This document shows positions 44,239 to 55,990 of a stretch of 64,000 nt of DNA, in pieces (the stretch's first letter is position 1; every line of letters starts with the position of its first letter). The DNA is from Metridium senile (lineage: Eukaryota > Cnidaria > Anthozoa > Actiniaria > Metridiidae): assembly GCA_949775045.1 (NCBI GenBank), contig OX459101.1, positions 15,964,180-16,028,179 of the forward strand, given 5' to 3'. The notes below the pieces were generated by a model. That model made no database searches. It was not told the DNA's origin and was given only the letters and a program-made list of their open reading frames with translations. A program made the position numbers and the translations under genes.

Positions 44239-44512
44239 TGGGTAACCTACGTATACTTTACTAGAACACAGGGATTTCATGGCCACATCACTACACTTGT
44301 CAATGTGTTATCGAGATATGACTAGTAGTGCAGGGGACTATGGATAACCTATGTATACTTTATTAGAACACAGGGATTTGATGGCCACATCGCTATACTT
44401 GTCAATGTGTTATTGAGATATGACTAGTAGTGTAGGGTACTATGGATAACCTATGTATACTTTACTAGAACACAGGGATTTGATGGCCACATCGCTACAC
44501 TTGTCAAGTAAG
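44239..44512. repeat. About 102-bp tandem repeat, 2.7 copies
   Basis: The unit contains ATACTTTACTAGAACACAGG and ATCGAGATATGACTAGTAGT. Confidence 0.85.
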
Positions 44513-44906
44513 AAGTCAGAAGTCATGCTTAGAAAATAGGGCCTTTGCACATCGCCTATTAGAAAAGCTCGTGTTTTAGAAAAAGATGCATAGATTAATA
44601 AAACTTATCCATAAAAAGGAAAACGTTTCGGGTGTTTTTTTTTTTTTTACAAATACAATATGTGTGTGCAAATCCGGACAGTGTGCAAATCCGGACACTT
44701 TGGCATTTTAGCGTTAAAAAGGCGATCGAATTTGATTACAACATTACATAATTAAGCATTTGTATGTTTTCTAATGTGTAAGACGTTTTTGTGACATTAT
44801 ATACATATTTTAGACAAATTTTCAGCGAGGAAAAAAAGCGATTTGTCATGTCATGGCATGTGAAGATGCAAATTCGCAATAAGGGACTGTGCAATGATTA
44901 CCAGGA

Positions 44907-45283
44907 GGGTGTGTGTGTGTGACGCAGAGGAGAGGAACGGATTAGAGAGGAGGTAGAAACAGCAAAAATAAATAGGGTGAAAAAAGAGATAAAAGAGAAA
45001 GAGAGGTACAAAGACATAATGATTTATTTATTTAATAATTTTTTCTTTAGTTTTAAGTGTCAATTCAATATAATACTTAAAATTCTTCGTCTGTAAACCT
45101 GTCGTCCGTCTTACTATACCTAGGCCTCCTTGAAATGTTGCTTTTGACATGCAAATTTGGCGTTTTATGGTTTTCTTTTTCTATTAGTTTGTGAACACCA
45201 CCAAGATAGCAACGTTTCAAGGTTAGTAATCGGGGTAGCTTTTAGTTTTTCACGTTTCAAGTATTTTTTTCGATGCTTTTCTG
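44907..45283. repeat. About 375-bp direct repeat, copy 1
   Basis: Begins GTGTGTGTGACGCAGAGGAG and ends near TCGATGCTTTTCTGTG. It is highly similar to 45726-46099, about 440 bp downstream. It could be a tandem duplication or terminal repeats of a tiny LTR-type element; no coding region lies between. Confidence 0.7.
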
Positions 45284-45725
45284 TGTCGAAAATAGTCGAA
45301 AATATACATATCCCAGATAAGTATTTCTCTTTCCTTACTTGAGTAACCTTGAACAGTAAGAAATAGTATTTCTTTCAAATACAAACAAATACGCCTACGT
45401 CATCATGTACAGTTTTTATGACCAGTGCACAAAAACTATTTACATGCACATTTTGATGTTGTAAAGAAAATTAAACTGGGAGCTCCGCTATTAGGTATAT
45501 ATTGCCTAATTTGTATATTATTGTTTGACTGAAACGAAGGACGAACGTGAACAAAATATTGATATTGCGTTGGTCGATATTTTGAACCATCCATTGTAAT
45601 AGGCGATGTGAATGATCGCCATTTTTTAGAATAAAGTTTGATGGGTAACTGGTTCCTTGCAATTTTTCTCCCCGCTAAAATATATCTCAACTTATGTTTG
45701 TTGACGTTTTATTTGTCTATTTATT

Positions 45726-46099
45726 GTGTGTGTGACACAGAGGAGAGGAACGGATTAGAAAGGAGGTAGAAACAGCAAAAATAAATAGGGAGAAAAAAGA
45801 GAGAAAAGAGAAAGAGAGGTAGAAAGAGATAATGATTTATTTATTTAATAATTTATTCTTTAGTTTTAAGTGTCAATTCAATATAATACTTAAAATTCTT
45901 CGTCTATAAACCTGTCGTCCGTTTTACTATACCTACGCCTCCTTGAAATGTTGCTTTTGACATGCAAATTTGGCGTTTTATGGTTTTCTAATTTTCTATT
46001 AGTTTGTGAACAACACCAAGATAGCAACGTTTCAAGGTTAGTAATCGGGGTAGCTTTTAGTTTTTCCCGTTTCAAGTATATTTTTCGATGCTTTTCTGT
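45726..46099. repeat. About 375-bp direct repeat, copy 2
   Basis: Direct copy of 44907-45283 with scattered substitutions and small indels. Confidence 0.7.
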
Positions 46100-46174
46100 G
46101 ACATAAAGAGAATGGTTAACAAAAAATCAGAGTAAAAATCAGTATTCGGAATGATAAGGTATTAAATATATAAC

Positions 46175-46418
46175 TGTGAAAAATTCAGTTTGGGTAAATG
46201 TAATTGAGCGAAGTTATTGAAATGCGAAACTTCGCAGAAAAAAAGGAGAGCTTGATTGTTTTTGTAAATATCCACGCTTTGACAAACTGATTGATCGGTT
46301 AGCCGACAGCAGACGGTATTCAGTAGACTATGCAGCGAAAGCAAGATTTTGCGAAAGTTCCCAGCTCAATAACTTCGCTCAATAACATTTACCCAAACTG
46401 ATTTTTCACGGTTAGAAA
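46175..46418. mobile_element. Foldback MITE
   Basis: Ends CAGTTTGGGTAAATGTAATT and the near complement, with GAGCGAAGTTATTGA in both arms. Confidence 0.65.
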
Positions 46419-47994
46419 TTTTGAGTAGCACATAGTAAAATATGTTTTTGTTTTTGACCTACTTTTAACAAGGCAAAACGTTTCACATAGAAAAATAAAT
46501 AGAATGATATCTTCAATTAACTAGATATTTTTGTAAATTCTTGACTTTAAACTTTGGATGACAATGAACATTATTAAGAAGTTTTGGAGTCATTAAAGTA
46601 ATTAATTTTGTCACATACGAGGCCGTCAAAGTTGACAGAAAAATTAGGATCTCGATCGAGGCAGCGATTTGACGAAATGTTGTTTTTCGCGATTTTCTCG
46701 TAAAACATGCAATATTTTTCAAAACTAATTAAAATGTAAACATTGCTTGGGTTTTACTGATTTTATTTGATAGCATTTTGCTGTTAAAAAGAAGGAAAAT
46801 GTGATTATTTATGCAAATTACGTCCTCGACTTGACAAATTGAATGAGTTATCCGACAGTAATAAATCAGACATAAATCAGTACTTTAACTCAAAAATCAG
46901 GCCCCAATACAGTTGTTTTAAACCGCAGGACAATGCCTTTTAAGGTTTTTCCAAAAACTCTCAACCAACTGCAAGACATTCAAAAAACCTCACGCAAAGC
47001 CAAGGTTTTGAAACCTATAAAAAAAGTTTATGATTGATAAAACATGTTTTTTTAACGTTCTAGAACGGTTTCTGTGACTTTTTACTAATCTACGGCATTA
47101 AAGGAACATATACTGCAAGAAACAGCTCACCAGAATGCGTATTTTTAGAAATATTTCACTTTTAACAAAACATGCAAAAAACGGGAAATGTCCCTCAACT
47201 TACCCTAGAAACTAGAGTGTTTCTTGATCTAGTATTCGTATTTATCATTTGTACGTCTGTGTTCGTTATTTTCAAGAGAAACCCTCTAGCCAAACGATCC
47301 TATTCTTTTGAATTCGCCGAGCCAATCAGAGGCCGCTACGTGACCCCGACTTCTGATTGGTTTAAGTCTATGAAGATCTTTGATTGGATGAAAGCTGACA
47401 GCAAGATGTCAACAAGTTTGCCAAGTTTCCAAATATGGCTATAATTGGCGGTGTCAATCAAAACAGCATGGAATTGAGATTCTAAGCTCTTTGGGCCAGG
47501 GTTTAGTCTCGTTGAATAACAAACCGTCAACAAACCGTCAAATTTACAAACGCTAAAGCAAACGATAAAGCAAGGGAAAAAATAACCCGTGGTACCCAGG
47601 GTACCCTCAACTGCGCTTTTTGTCATAACTTCGCAAATATTAAAGGAAGAACAGAAAAATTGAAATATGACTAAGGTGATACATCGTGTGGAAGCATAAT
47701 ATTATGAATTCTTTCAATAAAATGAAATAAATATTAATTTGTGTTTTCATTTGTGATTTGCGGAGGGGACATTTCCCGATCATTATCAACTGAATATCTT
47801 GATAATAAAAACGGTTTTTTTTGTTACAATTATCTTCCAATACATGTAAGTTTCAAAAAACTATTTCTGGTGTTCGTTTTATTAAAGACTATAGTTTTAG
47901 GAAATAATTTTTTGTGAAAAGTATTTTTCTGCAGTAGAGATTTTGAAAAAATCGATTTTTCTTGCTTGAAATAGTGACGTTTCGATAGTACAAA
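46419..47994. other. No gene supported
   Basis: Several short open frames exist, the longest about 90 codons at 47172-47444, with no recognised domain or splice context. Nothing else is seen. Confidence 0.5.
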
Positions 47995-48222
47995 TCTGAA
48001 TAAAAAAGCGCTGGGAGTCCAATGGAAAGTCAAAGAAGATACGTTTACGTATAAGATTGTTCCAAAGGACAAGCCAACCAACAGAAGGGGTCTCTTGTCG
48101 ATTATACTGAGCTCAAACTACGATCCGTTCGGTTTTATCTCGCCATGTGTACTATCCGCCAAGGCAATTTTTCAAGATTTATGTCGAAGAGGCATAGGAT
48201 GGGACACCGACATCGATAAATA
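47995..48222 (+). pseudogene. BEL/Pao retrotransposon polymerase fragment
   Basis: From about 48005 the frame reads KALGVQWKVKEDTFTYKI, then RRGLLSIISSNYDPFGFISP and IFQDLCRRGIGWDTDID. This matches the stretch between reverse transcriptase and RNase H in BEL/Pao elements. It is cut off by the SINE at 48224. Confidence 0.75.
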
Positions 48223-48223
48223 G

Positions 48224-48496
48224 GGTGGCATGGGTGGCATAGCGGTGAGAGAGCTGGCCTTTAACCACTGTGACCTGGGTTCGATTCTCGGCTCGGGCGA
48301 CAAGTGAATAGAAATTGTTTGATGTGTTGTTCTCTCTCATGCCACAAGGATTTTTCTTCGGGTTATCCGGTTTTCATCCCTCCGCAAAAATCAACATGTG
48401 AGCAGTGTTGTGTGTTGTAAATATTGAATGTAGTGGTAGTGAGTGTGAGCGAACCTCACGGAAGAGCCCCGACGGGGAGTGATGATTGTAAATATA
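48224..48496 (+). mobile_element. tRNA-derived SINE (family A), copy 3
   Basis: A box TGGCATAGCGGTGAG-like, B box GGTTCGATTCT, conserved CGGGTTATCCGGTTTTC body. It ends near CGACGGGGAGTGATGATTGT. Confidence 0.8.
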
Positions 48497-49899
48497 GTTT
48501 TTTTTATAAATACTAAACTGACATGAATCTAGCTTGATTTTCGACTACTAAAGATGCTTGACTAGAATAGCGTGACATAAATTGTCTCGCTTATATTTCG
48601 AAACCAAAACACAGCAAAGAAACAAGATTTGGCACAAATGTTCGTTTAGGCGAGCTCTAAAGAGTATTACTGCCAGAAGTAAATATAACTAATATTTCCG
48701 AAAAAAAAAATTGATGACGTCACGTGAAACCCGAAAATAGTCTTCATTGTTATGTGTCGTTATTTTTATCATCAACATCATTAATATTGTCATTATCATT
48801 GTTAGTAATATCATTATTGTATCCACACATTTGCATATTACTATTTTATCCTGATTTGCTTTACTTTACCTGATCAAGTTATGGACTTTAAAAAGGAAAA
48901 AGTAATTTTGTAAACCGCCTACATAAATTGTTTTTTCAAAGCTACTGAATAGTTTAGCGGACTATCATGGATTTGACAGGCTGTTTTGTGTACAAGGGAA
49001 GATGAATTTCAATGACAAAACCCGAAAAACTCTGATTAACAAACTAAACAAGTTGTTTTTGTGACCTGATTTATCCATTAAATTGGATTTGAAGTGGGCC
49101 ATGAGCCACCACAGGAGTTGGTGGTCCTCAAAAATCAGGAATAATGAGATTCAAAAACCTATTAGTATTTTCTGGATTAGTACCTCAATATTAATACCTA
49201 TTTGTGCATAGAATATTATGAGATTTGGTGACGTTCGCCTGCAAGCAATTCCCTATGCCTACAGAATACCTGTCTTATATGTTTGTCTATGATTACAATA
49301 TCTTAACTCTCAATGCTCGACATCTTGTTTTGTTTTGGCCATGGTTGTCACGCCATTTCATCCAACCAATCAAAATAACTTGCTCATCTTTGAGAGGGTA
49401 TAAGTTAACAATCAAGATGGACACTTCTGTTAATGAACTTCTGGCACTGGTCATTATTACACACCAAATTTACATTTAACTTTGTGTAAACGACGAGTAT
49501 GATTATGATTATCCATATATGATGTCTTTTTTATACTGTTTGTGTGAGCCTGTAAAAGTTTGTATATTTAATGAAGCCTGGTATGACGCCACGGTAACTT
49601 TAAAGATGTGTTAGGTGTCATTTCAAAAAGTCAGCAGTCTAAAGACTCTGGATGGTCGCTTACGAGAGAAACAAAACAAATAAAAAGTCCAAAACGTGAA
49701 TCCTTAAGGTTGTTGCGGTCGCTTATGAAAGTGGTCACTTATGAAGAGATTCATTACAGAGTTAATATGCCAAACAAAACAGGAAATTAAAATAATGGTC
49801 ATTTGCGGGAGATTGTCGCTAACGATAGTGGTCGTTCAGAGAGATTCAACTGTAGTTAAATACTCTTTCATTTCTAATATTTTTTTTTTATTTCAGAAA
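48497..49899. other. Upstream region of the EGF gene
   Basis: AT-rich. Around 49610-49850 are loose repeats of GGTCGCTTACGAGAG and GGTCACTTATGAAGAG. A T-rich TTTCAG just before the ATG at 49900 suggests that the start codon exon follows a 5'-UTR intron. Confidence 0.4.
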
Positions 49900-49951
49900 A
49901 TGACATACCTTCGAATCTTAGTAATTTGGTTAGTAATTGATGTTGCCACCG
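49900..49951 (+). CDS. EGF gene exon 1: signal peptide
   Basis: Encodes [17 protein letters not shown] and ends in phase 1 at GTAAGA. Confidence 0.6.
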
Positions 49952-51474
49952 GTAAGAAGCTGATGAGATATATATAGCAGATTTCGTATGACTGTGAAAA
50001 GTTCAGTGCCGTGTGCGTGCTTTGCCGCGACCGTGATGTTTCTAGAATGTGTATTGCCGTACCATTACCGCGTTTGCGCCGTGATCACTAGTCTAATTCA
50101 ATGACTAGAGTCTCCATAATCCAGTATACACCTATTTCAATTAACGTTGTCCATCTGGAATGGTTGATCTGAGACCGATAGGAATTGTGGGAGCTCGTTA
50201 AACTGCAAATGCACTATTATAATCACGCTTGAATATTAATGTTTACTTCTAAAATACTGTTATCTGTAATTCAGCACCATTCAAGTGTGATTAAAACAAT
50301 GTATTTGAAATTTAATAAACTCCCACAATTCCTATCGGTCTCAGATCAACCACTCCAGATGGACAACGTTAATTGAAATAGGTGTACACCTATTTCAAAA
50401 AACGATGTCAGAAGGAGATCTGAATCTGCAATCTGAGACCGAAATGAATTCAGGAAAATTGCGCACTGCAAAAACCAATTTTTTTGTGCTTAGCACCTTC
50501 AGATTTATATTTACCGTCGCCATATCCGAAGCCAGAAAGTGCACGCAATGAGAAAAACTACCGTACCCCACAATTCGTTTCGGTGTCAGATTGCAGATTG
50601 CAGATCTCCTTCTGACAACGTTTTTTGAAATAGGTGTAGTATTGTAATTAATGTGTACAGCAATAAATAGCAGCATGTAAATAACTGTTGAAAAACCCTT
50701 ATGGGAACATCTATTACAGATATGTATGTAAGTATGAACCTTTTTAAATTCATACGAAATCTTCTCTATTAGGCCGCTTTCACGTCACATAAGACGATTT
50801 GTCCTTTATAAGTGTGCCTTCTAGTGTGAAAGCAAATATACCTTAGTTCGCTTAAGGCCCGGTCAAACGGTTTCAACAACTGCTTCAACATTTGTTCGAT
50901 TTTGCTGAATGGCAATGTTGAAGCCGTTTGCCCATCCTTTCAACATTGTTGAAACGTCTTGAATCTGTGTTGAATTGATGTTGAAAGAGTTTTAAAACGT
51001 TTAAACTTTGCTTCAACATCTATTCAACATTTTGTTTGTTCTGTGAATGTTGAATCGGAGTTGAAGTCATTTGCACTGCTCCGTTCAACATTGTTGACTA
51101 CATCCATGCGCATTTAGTGGTCTTTCAAATACGTAACACGTTACAACAATGTTGAAAGGGGTTGGCAAACGGTTTCAACATTACCATTCAACAAAATCGA
51201 ACAGATTTTGAAGCAAATGTTGAAACAGTTTGACCACCTACGTTAGTTAAACAATCATTCTAAATCGTTCAAAAAAAAAAAATCGAACAGATGTTGAAAC
51301 AAATGTTGAAGACCTCTGCCCAAGCCCATAGCTGAAAATTAAAAACAAAAAATGGTAAAATATTATCATTTATATCATGATGATCTTAGTCATGCTCATG
51401 CTAGTTATTTGTCATCGTCATTACAATTAACACCATCCAAAATATTATCATTATCATCATCACCAACAACATTG

Positions 51475-51540
<66 letters not shown>

Positions 51541-54500
51541 CCATCATCGTTGTTCCCTACTTACTACTTATTATTAATTTTATTGGGTGGTTTTCAGGTC
51601 AAAATTATTGTAATGTAAAACGCTGTTATCATGGCGGAACGTGTATCCCTGTTGGTAGTAGTAACTACACATGCACATGTACACCAGGACATACAGGGTT
51701 TAACTGTCAAACCGGTAAGAATAGAGTCGGTATTTCAATATCAACCTCACGAATAAATTAAAATATAAGAACTACTGGCCATGTTCTAAATGAGGAGGGG
51801 CGAGAAAGAAACTGGTTACTAGTTTCTAGATTTAATGCAATTAAGAAATAAAGCCCATAGCATGAAAGAGCAAACCAAAATATACAAGATTGTAGAGTTA
51901 CATTATATTCTGTTGAATAATGAACAAGTAGCAGACTTTCAATTATATGAAAAATTAGAAAGAAATGTATAGTTTGGAGAGACAGGTGTCCCTCCAAACC
52001 ATAAATTCCTTTATAATCTTATGGATCTTTGGGAGACTATTGCAATGGATATATACAACCAAATAGCATCAAATTTTTTGATATGGTATATTTTGATGTG
52101 CTTTTTCATGTTATGTAGTGTATTTATTAATTGAATTAATTCTATAAACTAGTACCCAGTCCCCTCCTAGCCCCTCCTCGTTTAGAACATGGCCAGAATA
52201 AATGCAAGAGAAATAAACTCTACAGGGATGATGGACTTGCCGCCATCAATGCAACACCAAGACAAACAGAGAAGATAAAGAAAACTATTTGCCTCCTATG
52301 CAAAGAAGAAGGACTTAACATAACCATCGACGCAAACAAGAAAATAGTTGACTTCCTGGACGTCACCTTCGACCTTAACGAAAGTACATACAGACCCTAC
52401 ACAAAGCCCAACGCCAACTTACCTCTACGTCCACAAAGAAAGCAATTAATTATCCACCTACGATCACAGAAAATATTCCACAACGAATCAGTGCAACAGG
52501 CGCCTATCGTCAATATCATCCGACAAAAAATCATCCGACACGGCCGCCCCTTCGTATCAGAAAGCCCTAGACGAAAGTGGCTACAGCTACAAATTCAAAA
52601 TTTGAACCACCTGCAGAAAACAGAGAAAAAAGGAATTGAACCCGCAAAAATATCCTTTGGTACAATCCACCATACAGCAGAAGTGTCAGTTCCAACATCG
52701 GCAAACGATTCCTAAACCTCGTCGTGAAATATAATGCTTCCCGAGAGGAAATAGCCTGAGCAAAATCTTCAATAAAAACACGAATAAAGTAAGCTACAGT
52801 TGCAGAGTAATTTAAAATTGATCAAAGACAACCAAACCAATTAAGAAGAAGTTAAAAACACTTCAACAAAACCATCCACAAACTACAAAGCCAAGTTCAT
52901 GCAACTGCCGCAACAAAGAAACATGTCCCATGCATGAAGGGAGACTGCCTACAATCTGCCATTATTTACCAAGCAAAAGTCACAAGTAAAGACAACAACA
53001 AATACGAAACTTACATCGGACTGACTGAGAACAAATTCAAGACGCGTTACCGTCACCATACTGCATCATTCCGTAACCAAAAACTTAGAAATTCCACCGA
53101 ATTAAGCAAGTACATTTGGTCTCTTTAAAAAGACAATAACATCAACTTTGAGATCGCGTGGCAAACAAAGCAGGCGCCAAGCCCTATTGTAGCACTAGTA
53201 ATAGATGCAACTTGTGCTTAACAGAAAAGTATATTATAATTTGTCAACCGCATCGGTGCACATTAAACAAAAGAAACGAGATCGTATCTGCATGCCGGAA
53301 TAAACGAAAAGCGCTTCAACGTGGAAGCTCATAACATAAACAACCATGTAAACTATGCGATTTTGTCAGTCAAATTAATCTCTTGATGAGTGAGGTACGC
53401 TTCACGAGACAGGCCTGTAGAGATACATGATGTGTGATCAATCCTGACCACACATATATACGTTTAACTTAATGAACTTAATGAATAGATGTTTACAGCT
53501 TCGTTAATAAGACATATAATTAAACATTATTCAATGATAATTGTAATCATCCATAGTTTATTTCGGACTTGACTTGCCATGAGGCACGGGCTCTCATTGG
53601 TTGATATACATTTACTTCAAAAATCGTTTTCAGAGAAAAAAGTAACAAGCATTAAATAAGCCAAGATGCCGGTTTTGTGATACACCTACTACTTGCAGTA
53701 AGGTTGTCATACAAAATAGAACATTTGTCACAAAGAAAATAGAACATTTGTGATTTAGTGCAAAAGGAATTAATTAAAAAACAAAAGAGAGAGTTCAGCT
53801 TGAGTGATCTTCTTTTGTCTTTTAATCAATTCCTATCGTACTAAATCACAAATGTTCTATTTTCTTTATAACAAATGTATATTTTTGTATGACAACCTTA
53901 CTGCAAGTAGGTGTATATATAATGTATTGAAATCTAGTTTTCAACAAAATTGATTGTAATACATGAACCTGAATAATGAACATGTGGACACTTAAACTAA
54001 ATATAAACTTTATACTGAATTCATTTCGGTCTTGGCTTTGATGCTTGTTGCTAAAGCTGGGAGAAAGTTTCCGGCTAGTATTAGCCAATCATAGTATTTT
54101 TGTATTTAACTTGGACAACAAAAGCTCTATGTACTCTGTCAGCAATAAAGTCCTTTTGTAATGATCTATATTTGTACGCACCCCTCCCCTAGGCGGAGGA
54201 GAACGGTGTGTGTGTTGGTTTTGAGTGCGTGTGACAGAGCATGGAGGAGCGCGACTCGTTTAAGGTTAAATAAAGAAGAAATCATAGATGAAACAAGAGA
54301 TTATGGTATTCATTACACCTTTCATATATTAGTAGATAACTAAAGTTATTGAATTATTCAATATAAAATATTTCCTTTCTCAACCAATATCGGGCTGCTA
54401 CGAGGCATCCCGACGGCTTCTTTGAAGTTGGTTTCTAATTTTTTGACAAATCGCAAAATTATGGTTGCATTACCAAAGCGCTGATGTTGACAGATAGTAA

Positions 54501-55778
54501 TACGATTGTGTTTCTGAACAAAAATAGGCATAATGCGACCCATATGCTAACGTGCAAGTGAGCATATATGTGAAATGACATGCTAACGAGGTGTGTCTGT
54601 GGCTATCTGCTTCCATTTACACATATATACATTTGCATTTTAAAAGTAGCTTAAAAGGAAAGAAAAAGGAAGGATGGTATTCAATTTTTGTTTAAAATAT
54701 GTCGTTTGTATTACAGATTTAGAGGACTGTAGATATCATCCATGTTCTAACGGTGATTGCAAGAACGTATCCAGCAGATTTTCTTGCTCATGCCACAGTG
54801 GATGGACGGGGAGACTATGCAACTTAAGTAATTATTTTATTTATTTATTTAAAGATTCGTACATTTAATACAATGTACAGGTGATACGAATAATAGGACA
54901 TAGGTCCCCTACAAGATTCGATCACCTGTCCAGCCTTATAAAATAACTATTAATATCAAACAAGTTAGTTTTTTTTATCAATTTATCTTATCAATTGCCA
55001 ATTCATCTGTTATCAGGTAAATCCCTTCACAGTTCCCTGCGCTAATTTGAAAGGTAGCCAGGACTTTGCATCGAAGCGAGACGAACGTCGAGCTTGCAAT
55101 GCTAGAGACACGTGAATAATTGTTAGGCAGGGTGTTAACACGTCCGTCCGTGTACATCACGATTCTGATTGGCTGTTACATTTCGGCGGGAACGAAAGTG
55201 ACGCGCGCGCTAAATAGCACTAGAGCAACAAAGAAAAGTTGTTCTTTTATCCACAGGCAGCCCAACTATTCTATCTGAGGATTTTTTTGTTTTACAAAAT
55301 GTGCATAAAGGCGATTCCACTATTTTAAATTTATATAACTTCATGTTTAAGAATAAACAGTTATTCAGTATCTTATATTGGAATTCTCTTAATCTAAAAT
55401 TATTTGTTAAGCTATACACTCTTTGATAGACTGATACCCACTCAATGTCCTTATTGCCCAGAGGCTCGGCAAAATACGTAAGCAACTCGTAAAATATCAG
55501 CCCGTAATACCCAAGAAAATATCTAATAAGTGGTATTTACATGCACATATTGATGTTGTAAGAAAAAATTATAAAGTGGGAGCTCCGCTATTAGGTATTA
55601 CCTAATTTGTATATTATCAGTGTTTATTTAAAAAAAAAAGCTGTTTATAAAATAACCCCTTGTAACCGTGATATTTTTTTTAGGCAACTACACTCGAGCT
55701 ACATCAGCAACAACAGGTGCAATTATTGGTATTGCTTTGGGTGGTTTCCTGCTTTTGCAAACTGTCATTATTGTTTAG
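49900..55778 (+). CDS. Small two-EGF membrane-anchored protein, 4 exons
   Basis: Joined exons: 49900-49951, 51598-51714, 54717-54827, 55684-55778. They total 375 nt, 124 residues, all phase 1. Exon 1 is a signal peptide, [17 protein letters not shown]. Exon 2 is an EGF module with six Cys (CNVKRC...GGTC...[12 protein letters not shown]). Exon 3 is a second EGF module (CRYHPC...GDC...[12 protein letters not shown]). Exon 4 has a short Thr/Ala linker and the hydrophobic segment [20 protein letters not shown], directly followed by a stop. A cytoplasmic tail is absent. The product may be tail-less or GPI-anchored, or the gene may be a truncated relative of a larger receptor. Function is unknown. 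Confidence 0.65.
50129..50384. mobile_element. CACCTA-terminal MITE, element 6
   Basis: Same subfamily as 43432-43687. Its right TA is also the left TA of element 7. Confidence 0.75.
50387..50636. mobile_element. CACCTA-terminal MITE, element 7
   Basis: Same subfamily as 42405-42771, inserted exactly next to element 6. Confidence 0.75.
50854..51310. mobile_element. MITE family C, complex copy
   Basis: Several inverted blocks of CAAACGGTTTCAACA and CATTCAACAAAATCGAACAG. Probably a nested or rearranged copy. Confidence 0.6.
51474..51546. repeat. (ATC)n microsatellite
   Basis: About 24 trinucleotides just before EGF exon 2. Confidence 0.9.
51598..51714 (+). CDS. EGF gene exon 2: EGF module 1
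   Basis: A 39-codon phase 1-1 exon with six cysteines and the C-x-C-x-P-G-x-T-G pattern. An (ATC)n array lies just upstream of its acceptor. Confidence 0.8.
51776..52195. mobile_element. Foldback element with GGCCATGTTCTAAA ends
   Basis: Ends GGCCATGTTCTAAATGAGGA and the near complement. Internal blocks are shared with 22250-22590. Confidence 0.6.
52205..53370 (+). pseudogene. Penelope-like retroelement remnant (RT plus GIY-YIG part)
   Basis: The frame starting near 52210 reads [18 protein letters not shown], then [19 protein letters not shown], the RT catalytic region of Penelope-like elements. After several frameshifts and stops, 52934-53128 reads [15 protein letters not shown] and [20 protein letters not shown], followed by ELSKYIWSL, a GIY-YIG-type endonuclease segment. 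The order RT then GIY-YIG is characteristic. The copy is decayed and inactive. Confidence 0.75.
53683..53913. mobile_element. CACCTA-terminal MITE, element 8
   Basis: TA-CACCTACTACTTGCAGTAAG to the complement and TA. Inner arms carry AAATAGAACATTTGT. Confidence 0.7.
53914..54716. other. Intron with minor repeat fragments
   Basis: Contains a fragment (54540-54600) related to the 39318-39853 MITE. No gene is seen. Confidence 0.4.
54717..54827 (+). CDS. EGF gene exon 3: EGF module 2
   Basis: A 37-codon phase 1-1 exon, [17 protein letters not shown] then [15 protein letters not shown]. Confidence 0.82.
55026..55150. mobile_element. MITE family A partial copy
   Basis: Left arm CCCTTCACAGTTCCCTGCGC plus CATCGAAGCGAGACGAACGT. 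The right arm is missing. Confidence 0.6.
55230..55490 (-). pseudogene. LINE C-terminal zinc-binding fragment
   Basis: The minus-strand frame reads [20 protein letters not shown], then [12 protein letters not shown], the zinc-binding region after reverse transcriptase in L1/Tx1-like elements. It is truncated. Confidence 0.65.
55684..55778 (+). CDS. EGF gene exon 4: membrane anchor and stop
   Basis: Encodes [20 protein letters not shown] and [10 protein letters not shown] before TAG. The acceptor follows a T-rich tract. Confidence 0.6.
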
Positions 55779-55908
55779 GCTTATTGCTGTTTCTTCAAGA
55801 GATGTTAGTATCCTATTCTATTTGATTTGATTATCTTTACCTTCATACACGAATTACTGTGCATGGGCCAATTACTATTAACTGTAGTAAGCTGAGAATC
55901 TGTCGGGA

Positions 55909-55990
55909 GACAGACAACGCAATCACAATCCCAGACCATACGGCCAGGAATTCGATCCCCTGGCGACTAGACTATTACGTTCCTCTTGGA
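55909..55990 (-). mobile_element. tRNA-derived SINE family B fragment
   Basis: The minus strand shows TAGTCTAGTCGCC (A box-like) and GATCGAATTCC (B box-like), then GATTGCGTTGTCTG. Confidence 0.5.

Noticed and set aside
47172..47444. 90-codon ORF with a hydrophobic segment
   Set aside because: No splice signals, homologue or domain recognised; likely chance.
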